Positions 22,928-33,470 of a DNA stretch of 64,000 nucleotides are shown here, in pieces. The stretch is from positions 6,446,176 to 6,510,175 of the forward strand of contig OY979723.1 in NCBI GenBank assembly GCA_963855995.1, given 5' to 3'. The position numbers and the translations under genes were made by a program. The notes under the pieces were generated by a model that saw only the letters and a program-made list of their open reading frames with translations, did no database searches and was not told where the DNA came from. Source of the DNA: Muricea muricata (taxonomy: Eukaryota > Cnidaria > Anthozoa > Malacalcyonacea > Plexauridae). Position 1 is the first letter of the stretch, and every line of letters begins with the position of its first letter.

Positions 22928-24429
22928 GCTATCTTCCACTGACCTCGGCTGAAGAGAACGTGGGCGCAAATATCCATCCCCCTGAAATTTAAGAGAAAAC
23001 AAAGATCGAATCTTTATACAGTTTGTACTGCAATGGTTTTCTATGACTGTATTTGGAGAAAAGTCAAGAAGCTGGAACAACGTATCACACAAAGTAACTG
23101 AACCTGTGAGAAACAGTTGTAATGATGGGGAAAAACACGTACGACAAACTTTAAACGACTATTGTGGAACTCTTCGAATGACTGAATGAGCCAGGGTGCA
23201 TTCTGTGTAAAGTTCACGCCGAAGATTCATGATTGTACGCCGACTTTTATTATAGATTACATTATGATTTTTGAAACCCCACGCCGATGATCTTCGGCGT
23301 ACGGGACTTCAAATGCACCCTTGTGAACAGGTGAGCCACCACTCCAGTGATCATAACTTGTTTATCAGTTTATGCAAGATTGTGTAGGATGGCGAAGTCG
23401 TTAAATTTTATCAAACCAGAAGGAATATTAATGCTTGTGTTTCATAATTTCATTCAGTGTCATCTCATTTGACAAAATATATGCTTATAAATTTGCAGTA
23501 TTATATATTAAGAGTTGAGCGAGATAATTTGACCTACTTAACATATGTTGTTTTTGTACTCAGTGGCAATAAATTAAATGAAATAAACATACAGCATTAC
23601 AGGACTTTTGCTTATATTGGAACAAAATGTTTAACTTACAACTGTTTGGTTTCATTTTTAGGTCTCAACTTTGTTGACGTTCACCATGACAAGAAATCAA
23701 ATCAGGAAAGACTACAATATTAACAATAATTCTAGTATTTATACTAGCTGAACTAATTAAGCATATAATTTTCCAGCAGTTAGATTTATATGGCAGGTCA
23801 AATGATATGAATGTTCAAATGAACTATACCCACCCCAACGATAACCCATTCAAAAATATAACATTGTAAAAAATCATAAAGATAATTTAGTCATTTTATT
23901 ATGTAATTTTGTCACTGAAAAGCACCTACTAGGGAGCGCCAATAATGTAAATAAACAAAAAGAATTTAAACAACACTAATTTGGAAAATATTCAATTACA
24001 AAAATACTTTACATAATGACATAACTAAATTGCATAATAGAAAGTCTTTCATTTCAGGTTTCATGGCCACATTGGGTTGGGATTGTGCAAAAAATGTACT
24101 ATAAATTACTTTAATGTAGTTATGTGTATAAGCTTTTTTGGTCTGGTTGAAAAAGCTTGTATTGTTCACTGTTTATTTGAAAAGAAACAGCCTGCAAAAA
24201 AATCAGCCTGGTGACATGGCATATGCCTTGGACACAATTTGATGGTTATTTTATTCATCATAGAAAACATTCTGACTGCTTGATTAAATATTGGTGGTTG
24301 ATGATGTTTTTTATGGATAAGAAACCTCAAATGAGGATTGATTTTATTGTGCCTTAATTTGTTATTAAACACACAACATTCACACAACACAATCTATTTT
24401 AAAAATGTCATATTAACATGAACATTTTA

Positions 24430-26140
24430 ATTTTTTGGCCCCTTTCCTTCATTTTGGGAACTTGATTTTAATGCCCGTCTCTTCTGGTGCACCCAGCTTA
24501 CATGTTACAATTCTGAAAAAGAAACATACAATATGAATAACTGATACAGAGGTCCATATGCACAAATATGTACAGTACTACAGTCAAATTAAAATTAGTC
24601 AAATCACCCTGGTCAAAAGCATTATAAATGACTTTTAAAGAAAGCATTATAAAAACTCTATAAAGTTATTGTCCTCATATGGTAATGAGTTGAATATTTT
24701 ACTACATTTGCTGTTATTTTCAATTAAGACAACTCTTGCGCTGCATAATTAAGAATTATTTTTTCAACTTTAGGAGAGTAAGGGGAATTGTTATGAGGTG
24801 GGTTTGCTACAGTTATGTTAACCTCTGTACACACCTGCCTGTAAAGACCACTTAAACCAACATGACATGTAAAATGGGAGCTACAGTCTGTGATGTTATG
24901 TAGCAGTTTTGATTCATTAATAACTGCAATGGATCATTTAGCTGGGAGCGTGCTCTTCAAAAGTATTATCAACATACCTTAGGGATACCTATAGTTTGCT
25001 TTTTTCATGACTTATGGTTATTGATAAACTTAAGGTCACTAATAGCATAAAGTATTGAAGCAAGACTGCCAGAAAAGGCATTTATCCAGCCTATGCATGC
25101 ACATTCATTTTAGACAATATTTTAAAAAATATTACAGCTGTAATTCTATGATTAAGTATTTTAAATACCATCTTGATACCCTATGTAATTAAACAGAGTC
25201 CAAATATTAATTAAACTCTAAACTATAAATCACACAACTGACCTGATCAGAGCATTCATTAAAGATTGTTGGCACAGCGTATGGCTTCAGTGCTGCTCTC
25301 TTGCTGTAACCGGACTTCTCAAACATTTCTACACCAAAATGCTTTGAACACACACGACTACTTTTTGTAGGAACAAAAGGCTACTGGCATCAGCTTGCCT
25401 ATGTTGTCAACCCATAGGCTGTGCAGCCCAGGGAATTTCTTCACATCTGGAAATCTTCAAATTAAACAAAGAATATTTTGAAGGACAGAAAAAAATTTGC
25501 ATTGTTTTATCTCACACAAAGAAAAAGAATCCTTAATTACTTATTGCTTTATATTTCTATTTACTAAAAATTACATATAGGTCTGCTTTGTTAAAATATT
25601 GATTAATTTAACTATGTCTATTGAAACTGCAGAAGATCTGTGATTTGTAAAAATGTTTTGTAATTCATTTAAAAGAAAATTAAAGTATGGCTTAAAGTAT
25701 GGCTGTTGTTCCTTTAACTTCTTCCACAAACCATTGGCCACTGAATGGCTGGATACAGTACACACACGTGCACGTTTATATTGTCATTTGAACATGCGAA
25801 ACAAAAAAGTGAAAAAACGTCAACAATAAATCGTGACCTAATAATTTTGAATTTAGGCGTGTTTTCGTTTAAAGTAATGGGACAAATTAACTGTGAAATG
25901 ACCTGTATGGAATAATGCAAATAAAGCTAATCGCTTGGTCAGAGCACGCCTCGGCATGCTCTGCAAACTGCATGGAACTCAAAGTCCATAGCAAAGGTAC
26001 AGATCAATGGTACAGATCACTGATACAGATGCAGGCTAAATTGGTTAACAAAAACAAAATCATACAACTCCTTACCCGTGCGACGATACGTCGTTTCCTC
26101 CACTATTCCTGCACCCAGGAACTGAACAAAAAGATGGCAT
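24430..26140 (-). pseudogene. THAP-domain protein exons inside the P-like element
   Basis: First exon 26076-26140 starts ATG and reads MPSFCSVPGCRNSGGNDVSS, the amino end of a THAP C2CH zinc finger (Cys-x4-Cys), with donor gtaagg. Second exon 25243-25446 carries the other half, PTKSSRVCSKHF (third Cys and His), then FEKSGYSKRAALKPYAVPTI followed by F, the diagnostic THAP carboxy motif with AVPTIF, with donor gtcagt. Within the second exon the upstream part (KKFPGLHSLWVDNIGK) is in a different frame from the VCSKHF part and stops intervene, so the domain is broken. A possible short last exon at about 24440-24513 would stop after a few codons. No catalytic domain was found. Confidence 0.6.
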
Positions 26141-26452
26141 TTTTTTAAGAAACAAATAGATATTTTCAATGCAGCGAAAATTTATATTTCTACTTTCAAG
26201 AAGATAGGAAAGTAAAAGGGGGGGGTTGAAGATCGGGTTTTTCCACGTTAGTACTATTAGGCCAGTGGTGTTCGCCATGAAAATAGGAAGATTGTGACGT
26301 AAAACGCGTCACAAATCGCCATGTTTTTGCCAACACTTTCTTGATAGGAAATATACTAGAGCCCGATCTCCAGATATATTAATAGAGCTCAGTGGTTTTT
26401 GAACAAATTTTGTCTGAAATAATATCTGAAAATTTCAGTACATTTCCCGCTA

Positions 26453-26494
26453 GCGCGAATTAAATTTCCCGCATTTCCCAAATTTGCGCGGGAA
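26453..26494. promoter_or_regulatory. Cluster of three E2F-like sites upstream of GINS2
   Basis: TTTCCCGC occurs at 26453-26460 and 26465-26472, and GCGCGGGAA at 26486-26494 is an inverted TTCCCGCGC. These match the E2F/DP consensus TTTSSCGC. E2F controls GINS and MCM genes in animals, and the cluster lies about 1.1 kb upstream of the GINS2 start on the same side, leaving room for a 5' untranslated exon and intron (acceptor-like TTTCAG at 27551-27564). The P-like element ends only about 50 bp away. Confidence 0.55.
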
Positions 26495-26519
26495 TTTATG
26501 GAATTCTAAAATTTGTTCA

Positions 26520-27589
26520 CGTTGTGATTCTGTGTTTATTTACTAGAAATCAAATTTCTACAAGTGTTTTCATCTACCATGGAATAAAGGTATTATATGA
26601 AGTACTGCAATGAATGTTTATAGAAAATGACTACATCATAAAAAAGAGCTTAAATTTAAGAGGTGAGAGGTTCAGGCCTCAGGTAATTTTCCGGTCACCC
26701 ACAAAGCTTGGAGTTCCATTGGGCTTCATGGCTTTTGTGTCACCATAATAAATATCAATGTCACCTGTCTGACAGGGGAATCACCGTTCAGGATGATATA
26801 TTTTGGTCAAACCGCTGCAATAATGTCGCACAATGTTGTTGTATGTTGAAATGCTGCAACCCTTTGAGCATTTTGTTCAAATATTGTGCTCGTTTGGCCA
26901 ACAAGCACAACTAGTCAGATTGTATCGACCAACAAGTTAGTTTTCATTGTTCTGGGAAGACATCTTGCATCACTTGGACAAAGCAAAAATTTTCATTTGC
27001 ATTCTACCGTCTCTAGTGTTGCCTCAATACAAATACATTTTGTCAGTTTCAAAAGTACAAAAATATGGGACCTAAATAAAAGAGACCTAAGCAACAGAAT
27101 TTGACGTTTCAAGTTGAACTGTTCCTTCAATTGTGAAATCCTGTTTAAATTGTTTCATGTGGTGGAAGATTCTTCTATGTTTTTGTCTTCCATACAGGGT
27201 TCAATTCAGCATAATTTACATGCAAGGCTGATTTTTGTGAAATAAAGAACATGGCTATGAATTTTGTTGGAAATTGCTACAAATTAATTGAGGAACATGA
27301 TATAATTTTGTGTTTTTAATTGCAAGCTGTGTTTCCACTGTTCAGAGCTGAAATTGCCTTCATGTTTTTAAGAAGGAAATTTGCAAAAGTTGATAATTTG
27401 AACCTTGTAAAGCACCATTTCAACAAATCCCACAATCAATTGTAACATGTTTTGACCCTCCTGCAGCTAGACCAGCTTTCTTGTCAATGTTTTTATCTTG
27501 ATTTTACCAAACATGAACATCCAGTCATCACTAGATTGAATACTTTGTGTTTTCAGTATTTCAGCTGAGATTGTAGAAGCAAATCCATA
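26520..27589. other. Probable 5' untranslated/intron region of GINS2
   Basis: AT-rich, with no coding exon recognised. Acceptor-like GTGTTTTCAG and TATTTCAG at 27549-27564 precede the first ATG, consistent with a 5' UTR intron. A plus-strand frame at 26708-26914 has no motif. Confidence 0.35.
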
Positions 27590-27905
27590 ATGATGGATCC
27601 ATCAGAGGTTGAATTCTTAAGTGAAAACCGGCATGTGAAAATTCTACCAAACTTCAGAAATTGTCACATGTTTCTCATTGGCATAAGTATATCGATGCTG
27701 CTTAGAAATATTTTAATTTGGATAAATTATGTTGGATCTCAACAAGAACTCAACCTGCATGTGAATTTTTTTGGGGGATTATGGCCCATTTGAAGCAGAA
27801 GTGCCTAGAGATGTACCATTATGGATGGCTATCTTCTTGAAGCAAAGAAAGAAATGTCTTATTGTCCCACCAGATTGGATGAGCATAGGTATGAGATAAA
27901 TTTAA

Positions 27906-28420
27906 AGGGATATGGCAATATATTTTTTGATTGGCTTATTGCGAAGAGGTATTTAAATAACTCTAAAATCCCTTGTTAGATTTGATAGTAGCATGTTAGT
28001 TTCTGAATTATTGAATGACAAAGACACCAGCTATCCGCCATCTTGTTTTATAATTAGGTCTATTTTAATGACGTCACAACCAGGGAAGAAAGTATAAAAC
28101 TTGCTGTTCGTTGTTTAAATCCTTATGAAATTTTCCGAAAACTTTTCAACTTATGTAAGAAGTATATACATACAAATCCAGCAATTTTCAACACTGCATA
28201 TCTTTCCTATGTGCTCCTTACAGAAAACAAATTTTACCCTGCTTGTAAAGTCATTGGTTTTTGAATATCCAAGATGGCGGACAGCTTATCTCTTTGTCAT
28301 ATCTTTGTCCTTTATTATTTCAAAAGCTAGGCATGCTATCAAAAATTTAAACACGGATTTTAGAGTAATTTCAATAGTTCTTGGCCATAAGCCAATCAAA
28401 AAATATATTGCTATATCCCT
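27906..28420. mobile_element. 515-bp MITE with TTAA flanks
   Basis: Inverted ends AGGGATATGGCAATATATTT and (right, reversed) AGGGATATAGCAATATATTT, continuing through TGATTGGCTTAT for about 75 bp. TTAA flanks at 27902-27905 and 28421-28424 fit piggyBac- or Kolobok-type insertion. It lies in GINS2 intron 2. Confidence 0.8.
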
Positions 28421-28429
28421 TTAACATTA

Positions 28430-28670
28430 CACATTTGCAACAAGTCTGTTGTCATCTTGCAAAAGCTTGCTACGTGCAACCTGACATCAAGATGTGTTTG
28501 CATGGCTTGCAAAAGCTTTTTGTGAGCTGTCAACAAACTTGCTGCAACCTCATTGTCAAAACTTGTTATCCACAGGCTTGCTGCAATTTGTTTCAAAAAG
28601 TTGTAACAAGTCTGAAAATTTATGACAAGTTTTAGCAATCCTGATTTTAACAGACTTGTTCCAGCTTGAT
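28430..28670. repeat. Degenerate CAAGTTTGTTGCAA-type motif cluster
   Basis: Many imperfect copies of motifs such as AACAAGTCTGTTG, CTTGCAAAAGCTTG and CTTGCTGCAA, similar to 1-300 and 30950-31095. It produces overlapping open frames on both strands that are not genes. Confidence 0.5.
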
Positions 28671-29291
28671 GAATTGGCAACATAAGATATAATAGACCAA
28701 GACAAAATAAAAACATGGCAATCAATTTATTTCAGATCAATTAGAAGAAAAGAAGGAAGTGGAGAAAGCTTGTGAATATTTCACAGAAATGCCATGCAAG
28801 AATTACTTACAAGTAGCTTCTTTGCTAATCAAGAGGTTAGTTTCTCTGAGCTCTTGAACTGCCTGGAAGTCCTAGTGTGAGGAGTTGGGTTAGTGTAAGG
28901 TGTTTCTAGCTTTTTATCCACCATCACACAGATTCTAATTGAGGTCTAATCAGATCTGAGCAGAAGGTTTTTATTTTATTAATGAAAGTGGATTTTTTTT
29001 GCTTTTATTCCCTTATCAGGGCTTGCACAGTGGCATCGCTGATGACTATAGGCAACTGAAAACTAAAATCGGGCAACTAAAGTCTCTTTACCAATAGCTA
29101 CTGCCTTGAGGGCCGGCCACATTTTTAGTTTTTGATCACTAAACAATGATTTTGCTGTTGTACTTCAAAGTCTGGCTCTCTTGAGCAACATAAGTACCAG
29201 CACAAACTAAAACAACAGACAAAACAAAGAAAAGCAGTGAAGAGTGCGACATAAGCATTGTCAAAAATGTTTTCAGTGTAACTCTGCTCTA

Positions 29292-29550
29292 CTCTCTTAA
29301 TTCAAACGATTGAAAATTCAATCTAATTGAATTTTGAATCTTTTTGGGATTGTTTTTAGGGATCATACATTTTCTATTGAAAAGTATTGTAATTGAGTGA
29401 CATATTTCAATCGATTGGAACACTGAAAGAGTATCCCTCAATATATATTTAATCTATTAGATTAAAAAATAGTCTATTAGACTGAAAAATTCTTCAAACT
29501 TTTGAAAGATTGAAAAAAATCCCTCAAACCAATCTTTTAAATTAAGAGAG
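29292..29550. mobile_element. 259-bp MITE with TA flanks
   Basis: Ends CTCTCTTAATTCAAACGATT and (right, reversed) CTCTCTTAATTTAAAAGATT, flanked by TA at 29290-29291 and 29551-29552. AT-rich, with internal dyads. It lies in GINS2 intron 3. Confidence 0.65.
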
Positions 29551-29639
29551 TATAAGTATTTGTTTTGCTAGACAATAGAGAACAATAGACAATATTACTT
29601 TCTCAATTTGCCTTAAAACGGTTTTCCGTCAACTATTTC

Positions 29640-30640
29640 TCGTTCTTCTTCTTCGCCTACACCTTATCACGTAGTGGGGGTGATAAGGTGTAGGCGATCC
29701 CTCTTCTCTGTTTTTGCCTGCCCTGGGCATCTTGTTCCTTAAGGCTCCTGCAATCTCTCTCTCAATCCATCTTTCCATCTCTTTAGCTGTCGTCCTCTAC
29801 TTCTTCTTCCCTTAATCGGCTCTTCCCACAACTGCCGTACTATTTCCTCCTCATCCTTCCTCAGTAAATGACCATACCAACGGAGTTTACTTCCTTCAAC
29901 AATTGTTATCACGCTAGTTGTTACTGTTGTCCTTCTCCTGACGTCCTCATTTCTTAGCCTGTCCTTTAATGTCACACCCAGCATCATTCTTAACATTCTC
30001 ATCTCTGTTGTATTTAACTTTCTTTCATCCTTTTTCTTTAATCCCCAGCACTCTGAACCATACGTCATCACCGGCCTGACCATTGTAGTGTATATCTTTG
30101 CTTTTAATCTCATGGGCATCCTTTTGTCATTCAAGAGTGTCTTCACTCTCCTCCATTTCATCCAACTAGCACTCACTCTTGCCTGTACCTCCTTTTCACA
30201 TCCTCCTTTATTGTTGATCAGTGATCCTAGATGCTTAAAACTTTTCACCTGTTTCAGTTCCTCTCCATTCATGTCTCAAATGTTCACCTGCTCTTCTCCG
30301 TTCTTACTTACAATCCCTTTTTCTGGTCCTTCCACTTTATACATTTCTATTAACTTTTCTTGTTTATTTTCTACAATAAAAAGTTCTTAGAAATACTCCA
30401 CCCACCTTAAGCTGATCTTATCTTCATCGAATAACATTTTCCCTTCCTTATCTTTTATAATGTCAATGTCCCCAGTCTCTTCCCGCTCTCTCTGCCTTGC
30501 CTTTGCGATTTTGTAGATTCGTTTTTCCCCTTCTTGGGTCTCCAATTTGTCATACAATTCCTTCGTACCCTGCTTTCTGGCGATTGCCACAATCTTTTTG
30601 ACTTCTCTTCTCTTTAACGTTATGTCCACCCAAAATGACG
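29640..30640 (-). mobile_element. Internally deleted RTE-type LINE
   Basis: The minus strand encodes two separated parts of an RTE-like ORF. The N-proximal linker (30387-30629) reads EGEKRIYKIAKARQREREET ... ISLRWVEYF. The carboxy part (29739-30272) reads QVKSFKHLGSLINNKGGCEK, WMKWRRVKTLLNDKRMP, TYGSECWGLKKKDERK and KLRWYGHLLRKDEEE. The reverse-transcriptase core that should lie between them is absent, with a junction at about 30385. The low-coordinate end carries a 17-bp hairpin (CGCCTACACCTTATCAC, 29655-29697). It lies in GINS2 intron 3, ending about 20 bp before exon 4. Confidence 0.8.
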
Positions 30641-30949
30641 TGAAAATTTCAATTGTTTAGCGCACAGGATGACATCCCAGATGTAGACGAGGTTCAAACT
30701 TTGATCAAAGATATTTGGGAAATTAGAATGGCAAAACTTCGAAAGTGTATCAATATTATGGTGCAAGAGAAAGAAATGCATGCTAGGGTAAGCAAGCGAT
30801 GCAATCATGCTCATAAAAACACACAAGTCAGTGTACCAAACGTTTTAACCACTTCTAACAGTATTCTTGCAGCCTTGCGTTGTCAAAAAAGCCCAGAGTT
30901 TGACAACACATTTTTTGTTCAGTGTTCTCAGCAGTGTCAGATTAATATG

Positions 30950-31095
30950 AACCTTGTGTTGTTAACTTTGTGACAATCTGGTTACAACAGGTCTGTAGCA
31001 GAGTTAGTTGTTAGGACAACCTCGTAACAAGTCTGATATTTCCCGTCAAGCTTGTTACAAGTTGTCAACTAGTCGTCCCAGACTTGTTCTCAACT
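30950..31095. repeat. Degenerate TTGTTACAAGTTGT motif cluster
   Basis: Third cluster of the motif family seen at 1-300 and 28430-28670 (GGTTACAACAGGTCTG, AAGCTTGTTACAAGTTGTC). It lies where the missing last GINS2 exon would be expected. Confidence 0.5.
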
Positions 31096-31107
31096 GGAGA
31101 ACATTAA

Positions 31108-31582
31108 AGTGTTTATGCAACGAAATTCCACCCCTACGTTTTATGGCCTCAGTGTAAAGTTGATGTAAAATGGGTTGATAACTTCTTCTGATATCTTCAT
31201 TTTGGTTCTTTCCTGAGAAATTTGGCTTTGAATAATATGAAAATATCATACTTATGACATCACAGTGCATAACGAGTTTTTAGTGCTGTAGAAATTTCTC
31301 TTTCTACAGTATCCATGATAAATTTCTAAAAGTTGCACTAAAATACAGCAAATCGGAATTTGGAATTTTGGTCGACAAAATTAAAATGATCGAAAAATCT
31401 ATGTTGTTTTAAAATAAATAATGCACTGTGATGTCATGAGTATGATATTTGCATATTATTCAAAGCTAAATTTCTCACGAAAGAAGCCAGACAATGAACT
31501 TCTGTAAAAGAAGTTACCAACCAATTTTATCTCTACACTGAGGTCAAAAAACGTCGGGAGGAAATTTCGTTACATAAACACT
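31108..31582. mobile_element. 475-bp foldback MITE with TTAA flanks
   Basis: Left AGTGTTTATGCAACGAAATT and right (reversed) AGTGTTTATGTAACGAAATT extend as inverted arms of about 170 bp. They are flanked by TTAA at 31104-31107 and 31583-31586. It sits between the last GINS2 exon seen and the first MCM2 exon seen. Confidence 0.75.
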
Positions 31583-33284
31583 TTAAGCAGCGTGAATACA
31601 GCTAGCTTACGGCTTATTGAAAGCCAGATGTAATAATTAACGCCATGTCAAGGAAAAATTGCCAATTTTTTCGCGTACACACCAGCAAATAAAACTTGTC
31701 AAGGAAACCTTGCTCGTCTGTACTCGCCTGTAGGGATTATAATGCTTCGAATCATCAAACATATTTTATATCGCCTTAGAGTTCTCTATGAAATTTGTAC
31801 GAAATTTTAACGGACCACATCTTTTTTCTTCCAGGAAACCTTCAGACTCTCGTAATTGACTACAAGGTTCTCGCGTGTGAACAACCTCTGCAAGTCTTGG
31901 CGTATTTCTTACCTGAAGCACCCGCAGAAATCTTAAAGATTTTTGACGAGGCTGCGAAGGAGGTTGTGCTGTCAATGTACGAAAGATATGATCAGATTGC
32001 AAATGGCATTCATATCAGAATTGCCGAGTTGCCCTTAATGGAAGAAATCCGTACACTCAGGTAATTTGCACTGGATAACTGATAAACACTTTAGTGATTT
32101 TACGCCATGTAGTTAACAGCTACTTTCGTTTTTCTCTGTTTAAAGCTGGATAATTGAAGATTGACTTGAACCATGTCCTTCAATGCTTCTCGATGCTTCT
32201 TGTTTTCTTTCGTTTTCGTCCACTACAGGATTATAAATTCTAGCAGACTACAAAACGTAGTTGCAAATGAGATACTTCCATCGTAACTGTGTTACTGATA
32301 CATGCAGTAATATACTTCATGTCACGTAAATGGTTTTTTCATGCATACTTAGTGTGGCGTATTAGCTTCTGCCATTTTCGAGTACTGCCTTTTCTTTGAC
32401 TGCAGGCAATGACGGTACAATGAAATTATACAGCGTACAGGGTACAATCATATCACAAAATAGACGATGTTTCGCTTTGACATCAAGTTTTTAACTAGCA
32501 GCAATCAGCGAAAATGATATGACAATTTTTATTCGAATGAAAGGTTTAATAGCAGGAAAATGAACCGTAAAATGTGATCAGTCGTGTTGACAGGTTTTAT
32601 TCAAACTTAATCGGGTAAAAAGTTTAAATTTCGACCCCTGTGTTAATGAAAGAGTTTGTGTTGTTTAAGTTAGAGGCTTTATTTCAAGTGTGAAGACTTT
32701 GAAGTTGTGTAATAATGGTTCCATTGCAGGCAGCTCCATTTAAACCAACTGATACGAACAAGTGGTGTGGTGTCTAGTAGCACTGGTGTCCTGCCGCAAC
32801 TCAGCGTGGTTAAATATGATTGCAACGAATGCACCTGTATTCTGGGGCCATTCTTTCAGTCGCAGAATCACGAAGTAAAACCTGGTGCGTGCCCTGAATG
32901 TCAGTCTAGAGGGCCCTTCGAAATTAACATGGAAAAAGTAAGCAGTGCCTGCATGAATGATGGAAAAACATTGCGGTGAATTAAAATATTCTTCTTTTCA
33001 TTCTTAGACTATTTATCAAAATTATCAGAGAATAAAGATCCAAGAAAGCCCCAGTAAGGTAGCAGCTGGTAGACTGCCTCGTTCAAAAGATGTCGTTTTG
33101 TTAGGAGATCTTGTCGACTCGTGCAAGGCTGAAGATGGAATTGTAAGTGCCTGTTGAGTATTCTGTTTGGGGCCTGGTCCTCTGCAGATATTTGTTTTCC
33201 ACTATAACCGTTCTTTTAATTGCTTCGTGAGCGGACTCACGTGAACAATCGGGTAGAAGTAATGATGTGTAATAGTAAAATGAC

Positions 33285-33470
33285 ATTATACTGGTCGATA
33301 AATATAGGTTATCATATGAGGGGCCAGGTGATACCAGTTTTATCGCTCGAAGGACGATATCGCATTTTGTCACGAGTGAGCGCAGCGAACGAGGGACAAA
33401 ATATGATATCGTAACGAGAGCGATAAAACTTATATTACCGAGCCTCGAATGTGATAACCTATTTATCTCA
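33285..33470. repeat. Foldback element in MCM2 intron 3
   Basis: Inverted segments ATAGGTTATCATATGAGG/GTGATAACCTAT, GTTTTATCGCTC/GAGCGATAAAAC and GATATCGCATTTTGTC/GGACAAAATATGATATC surround a loop GAGTGAGCGCAGCGAACGAG. Probable MITE; boundaries uncertain. The rest of the intron (33471-33990) contains an open frame with no recognisable motif. Confidence 0.6.

Larger units (their letters stand above)
22375..26394 (-). mobile_element. 4.0-kb P-element-like transposon with 8-bp TSD and THAP exons
   Basis: The ends are inverted: CACTGAGCTCTATTAATATA at the left, and the reverse complement of AATATATTAATAGAGCTCAGTG region at the right. Similarity continues for about 110 bp (CTGGAGATCGGGCTCT, TGTTGGCAAAAACATGGCG, GTCACAATCTTCCTATTTT). 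The flanks repeat GTTTTTGA. Minus-strand exons in the right third encode THAP-like pieces; P transposases and THAP9 have a THAP DNA-binding domain and P elements make 8-bp duplications, so a P-superfamily assignment is reasonable. The remainder (about 22930-24430 and 24520-25240) is AT-rich with no recognisable catalytic region, so this copy is probably non-autonomous. A hAT-like MITE is inserted in its left terminal region. Confidence 0.75.
27590..30787 (+). pseudogene. GINS2: GINS2 (PSF2), exons 1-4; damaged first intron, last exon missing
   Basis: GINS2 is a subunit of the GINS complex in the CMG replicative helicase. Exon 1 (27590-27683) reads MMDPSEVEFLSE...ILPNF...MFLIG. Exon 2 (about 27775-27888) reads [20 protein letters not shown] then [17 protein letters not shown]. 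Exon 3 is 28736-28835 (EYFTEMPCKNYLQVASLLIK). Exon 4 (30661-30787) reads AQDDIPDVDEVQTLIKDIW then KLRKCINIMVQEKEMHAR. Order, strand and family motifs agree well. The first intron would start ATAAGT instead of GTAAGT and end GG instead of AG, so both splice sites look mutated. The last exon, which in the family continues LDNLTLMEINT, is not found before MCM2 exons begin at 31835. A TTAA-flanked MITE lies in intron 2 and a second MITE and an RTE fragment in intron 3. Identity is secure; loss of function is inferred. Confidence 0.8.

Noticed and set aside
30653-32064. In-frame GINS2-MCM2 fusion protein
   Set aside because: Using the obvious acceptor at 31834 the phase is wrong and a stop follows. 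An alternative AG would fit but is unsupported without RNA.
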